Assembly: GCF_007004665.1 (NCBI RefSeq)
Contig: NZ_ML660054.1
Coordinates: forward strand, 186,001-250,000
Direction: 5' to 3'
Source: Denitrobaculum tricleocarpae
GTDB taxonomy: Bacteria > Pseudomonadota > Alphaproteobacteria > Kiloniellales > Kiloniellaceae
DNA length: 64,000 nt
The notes below the pieces were generated by a model. It saw only the letters and a program-made list of their open reading frames with translations. It did not search any database and was not told the origin of the DNA. Position numbers and translations under genes: made by a program. This document shows positions 17,978 through 26,384 of the stretch, in pieces (the stretch's first letter is position 1; each line of letters begins with the position of its first letter).

Positions 17978-19294
17978 ATGACCGTAAAATCGCAACACCC
18001 GGAAACGCTCGCGCTCCATGCGGGCTATCGCAGCGACCCGGAGACCGGCGCCGTCGCGGTTCCGATCTACCAGACCACCTCCTATCAGTTCCAGGGCGCC
18101 GAGCACGCCGCGAACCTTTTCGCGCTGAAGGAACTGGGGAATATCTACACCCGGATCATGAACCCGACCTGCGCGGTTCTGGAAGAGCGGGTGACGGCTC
18201 TGGAAGGCGGTGCCGCGGCTCTGGCAGTGAGCTCCGGCCAGGCGGCCTCGGCGGTTGCGATCCAGAACATCGCGAAAGCCGGCGATAATGTGGTCAGCTC
18301 CACCGACATCTACGGCGGCACCTGGAACCTCTTCGCCAACACCCTGGCGAACATGGGCATCGAAGTGCGTTTCGTGGATCCGGAAGATCCCGAGAACTTC
18401 CGCCGCGCCACCGATGACAAGACCCGTGCCTACTATGCCGAGACCCTGCCCAATCCGAAGCTGGCGGTCTTCCCGATCCGCGAAGTGGCAAACATCGGCG
18501 ACGAACTCGGCGTGCCGCTGATCGTCGACAACACCGCCGCGCCGGTGCTTTGCAAGCCCCTCGCCCACGGCGCCAGCATCGTGGTCTATTCGACCACCAA
18601 GTATATCGGCGGTCACGGGACCTCCATCGGCGGTCTGATCGTCGACGGCGGCAGCTTCGACTGGGAGGCCAACGCCGAACGCTTCCCGCTGCTCAACGAG
18701 CCGGATCCCAGCTATCACGGCGCGGTCTGGACCCAGGCGGTCAAGCCGCTGGGCCCGATCGCCTACATCCTCAAGGCCCGCGTCACCCTGCTGCGCGATC
18801 TCGGCGCCGCCATGAGCCCCTTCAACGCCTTCCAGTTCATTCAGGGCCTGGAGACCCTGCCCCTGCGCATGCGCGAGCACTGCGCCAATGCGGACAAGGT
18901 CGCGGCCTTCCTGGAAGATCATCCGGCGGTCGAACGGGTGATCCACCCCAGCCTCTTCGAGGGAGAGCAGAAACGCCGGGCCGAGATCTATCTGGGCGGC
19001 AAGCACGGCGCCCTGCTCGGCTTTGAGCTGAAGGACGGCAAGGAAGCCGGCCGCCAGTTCATCGACAGCCTGCAGCTCTTCTATCACGTGGCCAATATCG
19101 GCGATGCCCGCAGCCTGGCGATCCATCCCGCGACAACCACCCACTCTCAGCTCTCTCCCGAAGAGCAGCTGGCCAGCGGCGTGTCGGACGGTTACGTGCG
19201 GCTCTCGATCGGGATCGAGCACATCGACGACATCCTGGCCGACCTGGGTCAGGCCCTTGGATCTCTGGGCAGCAGCGCCGCGGCGGCGGAGTAA
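17978..19294 (+). CDS. metY: O-acetylhomoserine (thiol)-lyase
   Basis: This PLP enzyme makes homocysteine (or methionine) from O-acetylhomoserine and sulfide, and thereby links sulfur assimilation to methionine. The 438-residue length and LHAGYRSDPETGAVAVPIYQTTSY start are typical for the MetY branch of the Cys/Met metabolism family. The PLP lysine is in YSTTKYIGGHG. The C-terminal HPATTTHSQLSPEEQ and RLSIGIEHIDDIL are also diagnostic. The upstream SAM-II riboswitch supports a methionine role. A GAGGGATG site lies before the ATG at 17978. Confidence 0.95.
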   Translation: MTVKSQHPETLALHAGYRSDPETGAVAVPIYQTTSYQFQGAEHAANLFALKELGNIYTRIMNPTCAVLEERVTALEGGAAALAVSSGQAASAVAIQNIAKAGDNVVSSTDIYGGTWNLFANTLANMGIEVRFVDPEDPENFRRATDDKTRAYYAETLPNPKLAVFPIREVANIGDELGVPLIVDNTAAPVLCKPLAHGASIVVYSTTKYIGGHGTSIGGLIVDGGSFDWEANAERFPLLNEPDPSYHGAVWTQAVKPLGPIAYILKARVTLLRDLGAAMSPFNAFQFIQGLETLPLRMREHCANADKVAAFLEDHPAVERVIHPSLFEGEQKRRAEIYLGGKHGALLGFELKDGKEAGRQFIDSLQLFYHVANIGDARSLAIHPATTTHSQLSPEEQLASGVSDGYVRLSIGIEHIDDILADLGQALGSLGSSAAAAE

Positions 19295-19390
19295 CCCCGG
19301 ACCGGGCGCATTAAGGCCGGGCAACATCGGGCCGGATAAAATCAGCTCGGGCAATCTCGGGCCGGTGCCGGCTTGATTTCCGTTAAGGAG

Positions 19391-19429
19391 CGCGCAGGTC
19401 CCGGATGGTAAATTTCCGGGACCTGCGCG
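19391..19429. other. Strong 15-bp perfect hairpin between metY and hemB
   Basis: CGCGCAGGTCCCGGA (19391-19405) is the exact reverse complement of TCCGGGACCTGCGCG (19415-19429), with a 9-base loop. It lies 97 bases after metY and 95 bases before hemB. There is no T tract on either side, so it may be a Rho-independent-like barrier, an mRNA 3' stabiliser or a protein-binding palindrome. The preceding GC-rich bases (about 19318-19368) contain an imperfect 18-bp direct repeat. Confidence 0.65.
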
Positions 19430-19523
19430 ACACTTGTTGCATAGACGATCCGGCATTAGTGTTACCGGGCGATAAACACAATAAGTCGGCGATTTCCTTC
19501 GGAGCGCCGCGATTGGAAACGTC

Positions 19524-20561
19524 ATGGCGAGCCAGAGAAACGAGTTGAACCCCTACTTGCGCAAACCGGCGGTGCTGGGCGGCTATCCCCAGATCCGCAC
19601 GCGGCGCAACCGGACCGACGCCTGGACCCGCAGTCTGGTCGCGGAAAACCGGCTCGGGCCACAGGATTTTATCTGGCCGGTTTTTGTCCAGGAACCTGAC
19701 GGCACCAGCGGGATCTCCGCCATGCCCGGCGTCCTGCGTTACGGCCTCGACCGGGTCGTCGAGGCTGTCGCCAAGGCCGCCGAGCTCAAGATCCCCGCGG
19801 TCGCGGTCTTTCCCTACGTGGACGAGAGCCTGAAAACGGCAGACTGCGCCGAAGCCTTCAATCCGGAAAACATCGTCTGCCGCGCCGTGCGCCTGATCAA
19901 GAAAGAGGTGCCGGACATCGGCATCCTCTGCGACGTCGCGCTGGATCCCTTCAACTCGCTGGGCCACGACGGCCTGGTGCAGGACGGAAAGATCCTGAAC
20001 GACGAATCCGTCGAAGCGCTCTGCCAGCAGGCGCTGGTCCAGGCCCGGGCCGGCTGCGATGTCTTAGGCCCCTCCGACATGATGGACGGGCGGGTCGGCG
20101 CAATCCGCCGCGCGCTGGACGACGCGGGCTATCAGGACGCCAAGATCATGTCCTACTCGGCCAAGTACGCCAGCGCTTTCTACGGTCCTTTCCGCGAAGC
20201 CGTGGGCGCGGACACCATGCTGAGCGGCGACAAGAAGACCTATCAGCTCGACTTCGCCAATTCGGACGAAGCCCTGCGCCAGGTCGAGCTGGATTTGGCC
20301 GAGGGTGCCGATATGGTGATGGTCAAACCCGGTCTGCCCTATCTGGACATCGTACGCCGGGTCAAGGACCGCTTCGGCGTGCCGACCATGGCCTATCAGG
20401 TCAGTGGCGAATACGCCATGATGAAGGCCGCCGCCGCCAACGGCTGGCTCGACAACGACAAGGTCGTCTATGAGAGCCTCATGGCCTTTAAGCGGGCCGG
20501 CGCAGACGCAGTCCTGACCTACGCAGCCATTGAAATGGCCGAGCTGCTCAAAGCCGGCTGA
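19524..20561 (+). CDS. hemB: Delta-aminolevulinic acid dehydratase (porphobilinogen synthase)
   Basis: It condenses two 5-aminolevulinate molecules to porphobilinogen in tetrapyrrole synthesis. The 345-residue protein has both Schiff-base lysine segments, MSYSAKYASAFYGPFR and MVMVKPGLPYLD. The metal region reads DVALDPFNSLGHDG, with Asp/Ala/Asp in place of the zinc-binding cysteines, so this is the magnesium-dependent type usual in alphaproteobacteria. It stands alone on the plus strand after metY. Confidence 0.97.
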   Translation: MASQRNELNPYLRKPAVLGGYPQIRTRRNRTDAWTRSLVAENRLGPQDFIWPVFVQEPDGTSGISAMPGVLRYGLDRVVEAVAKAAELKIPAVAVFPYVDESLKTADCAEAFNPENIVCRAVRLIKKEVPDIGILCDVALDPFNSLGHDGLVQDGKILNDESVEALCQQALVQARAGCDVLGPSDMMDGRVGAIRRALDDAGYQDAKIMSYSAKYASAFYGPFREAVGADTMLSGDKKTYQLDFANSDEALRQVELDLAEGADMVMVKPGLPYLDIVRRVKDRFGVPTMAYQVSGEYAMMKAAAANGWLDNDKVVYESLMAFKRAGADAVLTYAAIEMAELLKAG

Positions 20562-20677
20562 CGTCCGACAGCACTTTAGACCCGTTGAATTTAAACAAGC
20601 GCATGACGACATCTTTTGTCTGATTGTTCCAATGGCGCAGCATTCACATCGCGCATCCACCCAAAGGGAGAACGACA

Positions 20678-21313
20678 ATGACCCTCCGTCTTGGCGACAC
20701 CGCCCCTGACTTCACGCAGGACTCCACCGAAGGCACGATCAACTTCTACGACTATGTCGGCGATTCCTGGTCGGTGCTCTTTTCGCACCCCAAGGACTTC
20801 ACGCCGGTCTGCACCACCGAGCTCGGCTTCGTGGCCAAACTCAAGCCCGAGTTCGACAAGCGCAACGTCAAGGTCATGGGCCTCAGCGTCGATCCGGTCA
20901 GCGACCATACGACCTGGGCAAACGACATTGAGGAAACCCAATCCCAGAAACTGAACTTCCCGCTGCTGGCCGATGCCGACCGCAGCGTGTCCGACCTTTA
21001 CGACATGATTCACCCGAACGCCAACGACACCCTGACGGTGCGTTCGGTCTTCATCATGGACCCGAACAAGAAGGTCCGCCTGATCATCACCTATCCCGCC
21101 AGCACCGGCCGGAACTTCGACGAGATCCTGCGGGTCATCGACTCCCTGCAGCTCACCGACGGTTACAAGGTCGCGACCCCAGTGAACTGGAAGGACGGCG
21201 AAGACGTGATCATCGTCCCGGCCCTCTCCGACGAAGACGCCAAGGACAAGTTCCCCAAGGGCTGGAAGGCACTGAAGCCTTACCTGCGCGTCACGCCGCA
21301 ACCGAATAAGTAA
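20678..21313 (+). CDS. 1-Cys peroxiredoxin (Prx6 type)
   Basis: It reduces hydrogen peroxide and organic peroxides in the cytoplasm. The 211-residue protein has the peroxidatic cysteine in FTPVCTTELG and the Prx6-type C-terminal extension (GRNFDEILRVIDSLQLTD... TPVNWKDGEDVIIVP). There is no second Cys in the usual resolving position, consistent with a 1-Cys mechanism. The ATG at 20678 is preceded by AAAGGGAGAACG; the frame is open a little further upstream. It is a single-gene unit after hemB. Confidence 0.94.
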   Translation: MTLRLGDTAPDFTQDSTEGTINFYDYVGDSWSVLFSHPKDFTPVCTTELGFVAKLKPEFDKRNVKVMGLSVDPVSDHTTWANDIEETQSQKLNFPLLADADRSVSDLYDMIHPNANDTLTVRSVFIMDPNKKVRLIITYPASTGRNFDEILRVIDSLQLTDGYKVATPVNWKDGEDVIIVPALSDEDAKDKFPKGWKALKPYLRVTPQPNK

Positions 21314-21359
21314 ATCGGGAGAGACGAGAGGTCCGGCGCGGGCATCTCACGCACCAAGA

Positions 21360-21396
21360 AGAGAGGAACCTGCCGATTTCTGGCCGGTCCCTCTCT
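21360..21396. terminator. Imperfect hairpin between convergent peroxiredoxin and ankyrin genes
   Basis: AGAGAGG (21360-21366) pairs with CCTCTCT (21390-21396), with further inner pairing (ACC/GGT, GCC/GGC). It lies between two convergent genes, so a bidirectional terminator is likely, although T tracts are short. Confidence 0.5.
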
Positions 21397-21430
21397 AATT
21401 CGGATGCAGCAGTGCACCAACGTCCCGGAC

Positions 21431-23236
21431 TTACGGCTCCGGATTCAGGCGCCGCAACAAAACGGTCTTTTCCTGGTCAGTCAAACCACTGTTGCGCTGA
21501 AGATACCAGGCTGCCGTATGCTCCTCTGTATCAGTCGCTGCCGTCTGTGCGCCAGCGCTCAGGAGCAGCTCGATCACTTCGGATGAGGCATTTTCCGCAG
21601 CGTACATCAAGGGCGTGCGGCCATCGCGTTTAAGCCTTGCGCATTGATGCTCAGAGGCAACCGTTCGGGCGGAAGGATTTGCCCCCTGCTTCAAAAGAAA
21701 CTGCACAACGCCAATATCATTCGTCTGCGCTGCGTACATCAGCGCCGTTTTCGCAAACCAGTTCGTCGGTGCATCGACCTGCGCTCCCGCCATGAGCGCA
21801 AACTCCGTCAAATCCTGGTCGCCCAGCGCAGCCAGCAAAACATCATTCGACGCCTTGTCGATCGCGGCCTGGTCGTCACGGTAGCTCTCTTTCAACTTCG
21901 TCCAGAGTGAAGCCACCACGTCGATATCCTGGCGTGTGAAGACAGCCGCAAGAACGGCGTCGCGCCACACCTTGCTGTTGGACGCTGCTCGTTGATTCTG
22001 GCTTGCAAATTCAAGCCAACTCTCGATCGCAACCCCGGCAACATCCCGAGGCGGCGTGTCCCTCGAAAGACTCAAGGGAAAGTCCGGCCACTGTGCAATG
22101 CCGGTCAGCCGGAAACGATCCGGATAGTCGGAGCTAATGGTCTGGTCGACGACGAAGCGGTAGCTCTCCTCTGCAAGTGCGCGTGCCTCCTCAGCCGTTT
22201 CTACAAAATGCTGCAGGTAGTAAGCGCGCATCCCTTCGATAAAGGCCGAGCGGCTATTCTTAAAACTGTTGTAGAGAGACCAACTGGTTGGATCGCTGAC
22301 ACCCCAAACCAGAAAACGAATTTTCCGTGCAGCATCCTGCCGCTCCAAGGTCATGGTTTCATTGATCGTATAGTTGTTGACCAACGCCATCGACTGGGGC
22401 CTGTTCAACGCGGTCAGCAGGAGCCTCTCGGACGATATCCCCCACGCTCGAGTTCCCCCCCTGCACCCGGTTTGAGGACCACCGAGAATCGCTTGTAAGG
22501 TCTGATAAAACCTCGAATTCTCCGTAAAACTCTCGATGTTTGACGCACTTGGCTGCAATTGGACGCTACAGACTTTCTCCGCAGTTCCTGTGGCTTTCAA
22601 CCGGTAGAGATCCGCCTGTCTCTCGTTGCCTTGAAACCAACGGCTAACCGCCGCAGTGGTGTAGAACGCCCCTTCGTGAGAGAACACGTAGACCACACTG
22701 CTTGGCGGATGCTGCACGACCGGGCGAGGCTCGTCATTATCTTGCCTTCCCATCCGGGACATATGGAAAAATTGATAGTGGGGATATCTTTCGCCGTATA
22801 CCGCCTTTATTTCTTGATACCGCGCCTCGTTCTCGAAAACATAAATATCGGAACTGAGATAACGCCAGCCAACTTGGCCGCCTTCAATATGGAGAACTTC
22901 CAATTTTCCGTCGTTATCAAGGTCCAGAAACTCCACAAAGCTCCTATCGTATAAGCCATTGAAATATCCCGCGCGATGGCGGTCGCGCGGATAGGTGAGA
23001 AATTCTGCATCCGGGAAAGCCGCCTGCAGGTCTAGCAACCGTTCGTCCAGCAAACCCTCACCGTAAAACACTCTCTCCCAGGCGGAGAGAAATGGATCGC
23101 AAATCGCCGGCCGCATATTCTCGAGCAAAACAGGTTTGTAAGGCGTAATCCCATGACTGCGGGACTCAGCTCGCGCCGTTCCACCTGCAAGGGCAATTCC
23201 CACTAACGCAAGAATGAGGCTTCCGTAGCGGGTCAT
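21431..23236 (-). CDS. Exported ankyrin-repeat protein
   Basis: This 601-residue protein has a signal peptide at residues 1-23 (LILALVGIALAGGTARAES). Residues about 30-430 have no domain I recognise; they include the FLDLDNDGKLEVL segment, which resembles a calcium-binding DxDxDG loop. Near residues 460-590 there are at least three ankyrin units: FALMAGAQVDAPTNWF, FLLKQGANPSARTV and ELLLSAGAQTAATDTEEHTA. It differs from the ankyrin protein at 11.9 kb in being exported. A role in the envelope is inferred from the signal peptide only. Confidence 0.78.
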   Translation of the reverse strand: MTRYGSLILALVGIALAGGTARAESRSHGITPYKPVLLENMRPAICDPFLSAWERVFYGEGLLDERLLDLQAAFPDAEFLTYPRDRHRAGYFNGLYDRSFVEFLDLDNDGKLEVLHIEGGQVGWRYLSSDIYVFENEARYQEIKAVYGERYPHYQFFHMSRMGRQDNDEPRPVVQHPPSSVVYVFSHEGAFYTTAAVSRWFQGNERQADLYRLKATGTAEKVCSVQLQPSASNIESFTENSRFYQTLQAILGGPQTGCRGGTRAWGISSERLLLTALNRPQSMALVNNYTINETMTLERQDAARKIRFLVWGVSDPTSWSLYNSFKNSRSAFIEGMRAYYLQHFVETAEEARALAEESYRFVVDQTISSDYPDRFRLTGIAQWPDFPLSLSRDTPPRDVAGVAIESWLEFASQNQRAASNSKVWRDAVLAAVFTRQDIDVVASLWTKLKESYRDDQAAIDKASNDVLLAALGDQDLTEFALMAGAQVDAPTNWFAKTALMYAAQTNDIGVVQFLLKQGANPSARTVASEHQCARLKRDGRTPLMYAAENASSEVIELLLSAGAQTAATDTEEHTAAWYLQRNSGLTDQEKTVLLRRLNPEP

Positions 23237-23361
23237 AGCATTCCAGTCCCGAGGAAAATCAATCGAACGACAAGACTGGAACTATCACCCTAGATTGTAA
23301 AAATACAGTGACTACAAAATGGTTTTGCTGTGGCACGCGCGGCAGCAGTTGAACGCTATGA

Positions 23362-23427
23362 CTAGTGTGATGTTTCTGAAGTTCGTCGCATAATATGCGG
23401 CGAATTTTAGAGACTGAATCACACTAG
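23362..23427. repeat. 66-bp palindromic element, copy 1
   Basis: The element starts ctagtgtgat and ends atcacactag, a perfect 10-bp terminal inverted repeat. The centre holds a second stem, TTCGTCGCAT/ATGCGGCGAA. A second copy with 59 of 66 bases identical is at 41636-41701 in the opposite orientation. It lies just downstream of the Lrp-type gene and is followed by the 18-base string agattcaacgggacacta (23426-23443), which is also found near copy 2. It looks like a short non-autonomous mobile or REP-like repeat. Confidence 0.8.
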
Positions 23428-23440
23428 ATTCAACGGGACA

Positions 23441-23902
23441 CTAGGCGACAGAGCCCGAGATTTCCTGCTTGGTTGTGCTCATGACCCAGTGGGTCGTGAA
23501 GGCTTTTATATTACTGTCGGCGTGAAACAGCCGGTCGGCCAGGGCGGTGTACTCATCCATATCAGCCACCTGCACAACGACCACACAACTGACCTCGCCC
23601 GCCACCATGTAGCATTGAGACACGGCGGACTCCCGCTTGACCCGCGTGACAAAGTCGCGGCGATACTCCGGCCCGTGCCGGTCGAGCGCGACGGTCACCA
23701 CCGCGGAAAGTTTGCGGTCCAGGTGGCCCGGGTCGATCACGGCAACGATGCGTCTGATGACACCTTCCTGCTTGAGGCGGGCAACGCGGCGCAGACAGGC
23801 CGAGGGTGACAAGCCGACCTGCGCGGCGAGCGCAGTGTTCGGCAGATCGGCGTTCTCCCTCAAAACCGAGAGAATACGGTGGTCAATGCGGTCAAGCTCC
23901 AT
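23441..23902 (-). CDS. Lrp/AsnC-family transcriptional regulator
   Basis: This 153-residue regulator responds to an amino acid or similar ligand. The N-terminal helix-turn-helix is typical: LDRIDHRILSVLRENADLPNTALAAQVGLSPSACLRRVARLKQEGVI. A RAM ligand domain follows, with VSQCYMVAGEVSCVVVVQVADMDEY. It is divergent from the membrane protein at 24036, which is the likely target. The stop codon (TAG at 23441-23443) lies within the repeated string next to the 66-bp element. Confidence 0.92.
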   Translation of the reverse strand: MELDRIDHRILSVLRENADLPNTALAAQVGLSPSACLRRVARLKQEGVIRRIVAVIDPGHLDRKLSAVVTVALDRHGPEYRRDFVTRVKRESAVSQCYMVAGEVSCVVVVQVADMDEYTALADRLFHADSNIKAFTTHWVMSTTKQEISGSVA

Positions 23903-24035
23903 GATGCCGCATATTATTGCAATGATTGCATTTTTTCACTGCTTTATTGCTTCTAAACGAGATTTTCGCGCACCTATTGCAGTCTCTTTCCGCGATCCTG
24001 CCGCATCTTACGGTCACGGAAACAAAGCACCCGAA
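23903..24035. promoter_or_regulatory. Divergent control region lrp-type gene / GATE-domain gene
   Basis: These 133 bases contain the AT-rich stretch tattattgcaatgattgcat (about 23910-23929) with the palindrome ATTGCAAT and a repeated TTGCA, which resembles the kind of site Lrp/AsnC proteins bind. Regulation of both flanking genes by the Lrp-type protein is inferred from position. Confidence 0.4.
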
Positions 24036-24974
24036 ATGAAATGCTATCTGAAAAACCTTGCCCGGCGCAGCCTGGGCAGCTTCACCACGCTCGTGAAAAT
24101 CATGCTGCCGGTCATGTTGGTCATTCGCATTGGCGAAGAATTCGGACTTTCAGAAACCTTGGGCACCGGCCTCGCACCGGTCATGCATCTGGTGGGATTG
24201 CCGCCGGAGGCCGGGATTGTCTGGGCCACCGGCATGCTCACCGGTCTTTACGGCGGGATCGGCGCCTACATCGCCCTTTTCCCGCAGATGGAGCTGAGCA
24301 TCGCCCAGGGCAGCATTCTCTGCGCCATGATGCTTTTCGCCCACGCGATCCCGCTTGAGCAGGCCATCGTCCGGCGCGCCGGCGCGAGCTTTCTGCTGAC
24401 CAGCCTTTTGAGGATCGGTGGGGCCCTGCTTTACGGCGCCGGCATCGCCTGGATCTGCGGCCTCAGCGGTGCTCTTTCCAGTCCACTGGAACTGGATTGG
24501 CTGACGGCGGCGGAAACCGACCCGGGTTGGGGCGCCTGGGCACTCTCGACCGCAGGCTCCCTTGCCTCCATTTTCGGCATTATCGTCGCGCTCTTCATCG
24601 GCCTGGATCTGCTGGAAAAGCTCGGCGTCATCCGCCGGATCACCGCCGCGATCGAACCTGCGCTGCGGGTCATCGGTCTGGACACGCGCCTTGCGCCGCT
24701 GACCACCATCGGGCTGCTTTTGGGCCTGACCTATGGCGGCGCCCTCATCATCCAGGCGACGAAAGAGCAGGACTTCACGCCCCGCGCCAGGTTCCTTGCT
24801 TTATCACTGCTCTCCCTCTCCCATTCCCTGATCGAAGATACGGCCCTGATGCTGGCGTTGGGTGCGGATATCTGGATCGTCCTGGTCGGGCGGGTCGGCT
24901 TCAGCCTGGCGCTGATCGCCGTGCTGGCCCGAATCACGCCCTTGATGGACTCAAGAAAAACCGGGGAGGCATGA
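24036..24974 (+). CDS. Nucleoside-recognition (GATE) domain membrane protein
   Basis: This 312-residue inner-membrane protein has about eight hydrophobic segments. Two similar halves are visible, each with a GATE-type motif: TTLVKIMLPVMLVIRIGEEFG, GLYGGIGAYIALFP in the first; GLDLLEKLGVIRRITAAIEP, GLTYGGALIIQATKEQ and LSHSLIEDTALMLALGAD in the second. Such proteins resemble concentrative transporters and the SpmA/YjiH group; the substrate is unknown. The ATG at 24036 gives MKCYLKNLARRSLG; an upstream in-frame start near 23900 would add a hydrophobic stretch but is less likely. It is divergent from an Lrp-type regulator. Confidence 0.75.
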   Translation: MKCYLKNLARRSLGSFTTLVKIMLPVMLVIRIGEEFGLSETLGTGLAPVMHLVGLPPEAGIVWATGMLTGLYGGIGAYIALFPQMELSIAQGSILCAMMLFAHAIPLEQAIVRRAGASFLLTSLLRIGGALLYGAGIAWICGLSGALSSPLELDWLTAAETDPGWGAWALSTAGSLASIFGIIVALFIGLDLLEKLGVIRRITAAIEPALRVIGLDTRLAPLTTIGLLLGLTYGGALIIQATKEQDFTPRARFLALSLLSLSHSLIEDTALMLALGADIWIVLVGRVGFSLALIAVLARITPLMDSRKTGEA

Positions 24975-25018
24975 CCTCCCCGGACAGTCGTAACACGTCG
25001 GCTCGATAAACCTCGGAT

Positions 25019-25390
25019 TCAGGGCTCGCTGCTGTTGCGGCAGTTTCCTGGATAGGAGGTGCCGGTGGTATCGCTCTCACAGCCGCCGGTCGACTGGTAC
25101 TGCTCGTGATAATCGCAGGAGCCTTCGTACGACGTCTGCGAGGCACCGTCATGACAACCGGTGTTGGCGTTGGCAGACTGGCCTGGTTTGCCATGCAGTT
25201 TCGACGTGGCAGCGATGGGCCGGCCCGGGCCGCTGCCGCCCGCCTTCTGTTTCATCATCTGCGATGCGCCCGGCGGGTTGGCGGCCGGATCTTTCGTGTT
25301 CTTGGCTTTGGAAACGGCGGGGTTCAGCATCATCGCGACCAGCGCGGCCGCAAGCAGGATTCCGGCCTTGTTCAAGCTGAGTGAAGTCAT
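25019..25390 (-). CDS. Small exported cysteine-containing protein
   Basis: This 123-residue protein has a signal peptide (MTSLSLNKAGILLAAALVAMMLNPAVSKA). The mature part is Gly/Asn/Ser rich and ends in two copies of a 15-residue unit: GCHDGASQTSYEGSC and GCESDTTGTSYPGNC, pattern G-C-x8-TSY-x-G-x-C with the final C shared in spacing. The four cysteines probably form two disulfides in the periplasm. I do not recognise a family. An in-frame ATG two codons upstream (25396) is also possible; AGGATG lies before it. Confidence 0.65.
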   Translation of the reverse strand: MTSLSLNKAGILLAAALVAMMLNPAVSKAKNTKDPAANPPGASQMMKQKAGGSGPGRPIAATSKLHGKPGQSANANTGCHDGASQTSYEGSCDYHEQYQSTGGCESDTTGTSYPGNCRNSSEP

Positions 25391-25555
25391 GGGCATGGTT
25401 ACATCCTCGTGAGGGTGACGTTGGGGAAACTCTTATTCGAGTGGTATCGACCCAGGCACCTTCCCGAAGAGACTTTTCTTCACGAGGGTTTCCGCGCCAA
25501 TATCCCTTTCGTCGGACGAGGTACTACTCGGTTCATTTTTTATGTGCCTGAGCAG

Positions 25556-26053
25556 TCAGGCCCGCAAGCTCTCGTAACGTGCGATCAAGTCGGCGAAGGC
25601 CTGCTTTTCTCTTGCTCTGGCCCGCATCTGATCGATCGCGGCCAAGGCCTTTTTGCTGTCTCCTGCCTCCCCGGCAACCACAAGCATGACCATGCCGTAC
25701 TGCCCGTGCCGCCGGCAGCGAAAGCCGTAGAAGCCCTCCTCCCGGAAGGTAACGCGCGCCTCGTTCTGGTTCGAGATCCCTACGGGGGGCATGCCATCCG
25801 GCCAGAGCTGGGGCACCGAATGCACCGTATGCTCACCACGGCTATTCAAAAAAGCGACCTCCTCGCCAGGCGACACCAGGAGAATATTCGGCTCGAAACG
25901 GAACATGTCCGTCGCGGCTGTCGCATTGGTATCGGTGATCTGATCCACGGCGCGCGGGCGCGCAGCCGCGGCGCTGCCGGCGCAGCAACAGACCGCCGTG
26001 ATGGTTTGGATGGCCCGCCGCCGGGTCAGGGTCCTGGGGGTGAAGTTGATCAT
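25556..26053 (-). CDS. Tat-exported cupredoxin (pseudoazurin-like)
   Basis: This 165-residue protein has a twin-arginine type signal (TRRRAIQTITAVCCCAGSAAAA). The mature domain is a type-1 copper fold: the first His in SRGEHTVHSV, then the loop FRCRRHGQYGMVML, giving Cys-x2-His-x4-Met, the same ligand spacing as pseudoazurin. A helical C-terminal tail (KKALAAIDQMRARAREKQ) is present. Electron transfer in the periplasm is the likely role; the partner is unknown. A Fur-like palindrome lies about 60-80 bases upstream of the start. Confidence 0.82.
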   Translation of the reverse strand: MINFTPRTLTRRRAIQTITAVCCCAGSAAAARPRAVDQITDTNATAATDMFRFEPNILLVSPGEEVAFLNSRGEHTVHSVPQLWPDGMPPVGISNQNEARVTFREEGFYGFRCRRHGQYGMVMLVVAGEAGDSKKALAAIDQMRARAREKQAFADLIARYESLRA

Positions 26054-26384
26054 CTGATCTAAATCCCGCGCTGGTGGTCGATGGAACTCTGCACCACTCT
26101 GTTCAAAAACTGTGTGAATGAGAATGATTCACATCAAATGCGCTGAAATAGACAATGCCTTCGAGGATCCGCCTTTAGGAAGATAACCGCTCCTCCCCAT
26201 TTCACCTCAAGCTCGGCTGAATGCGCGCCCGGCGGCGGGAAAAGTATGAATAAATTATTAATATCAATATGTTGAAATTTTATTGATTAGACGTTTTTTT
26301 CGTTGTTTTTGAACCCAACACCGCATGCCTCCGTCTAACGGGTGAGAATTCAAAACGCCCGCTTTCAATTACGGAGAAGATTCA
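26054..26384. promoter_or_regulatory. Divergent control region with a Fur-like palindrome
   Basis: In this 331-base gap, TGTGAAT (26113-26119) and ATTCACA (26127-26133) form a perfect inverted repeat around gagaatg, giving GAATGAGAATGATTC at the centre, close to Fur-family boxes. It is 60 bases upstream of the cupredoxin start. Nearer the plus-strand gene, 26245-26300 is very AT-rich (for example aataaattattaatatcaatat) and probably holds that gene's promoter. Confidence 0.5.

Noticed and set aside
17897-19525. Long minus-strand open frame (about 542 codons) opposite metY
   Set aside because: Antisense shadow of metY, typical of high-GC third codon positions; no family match.
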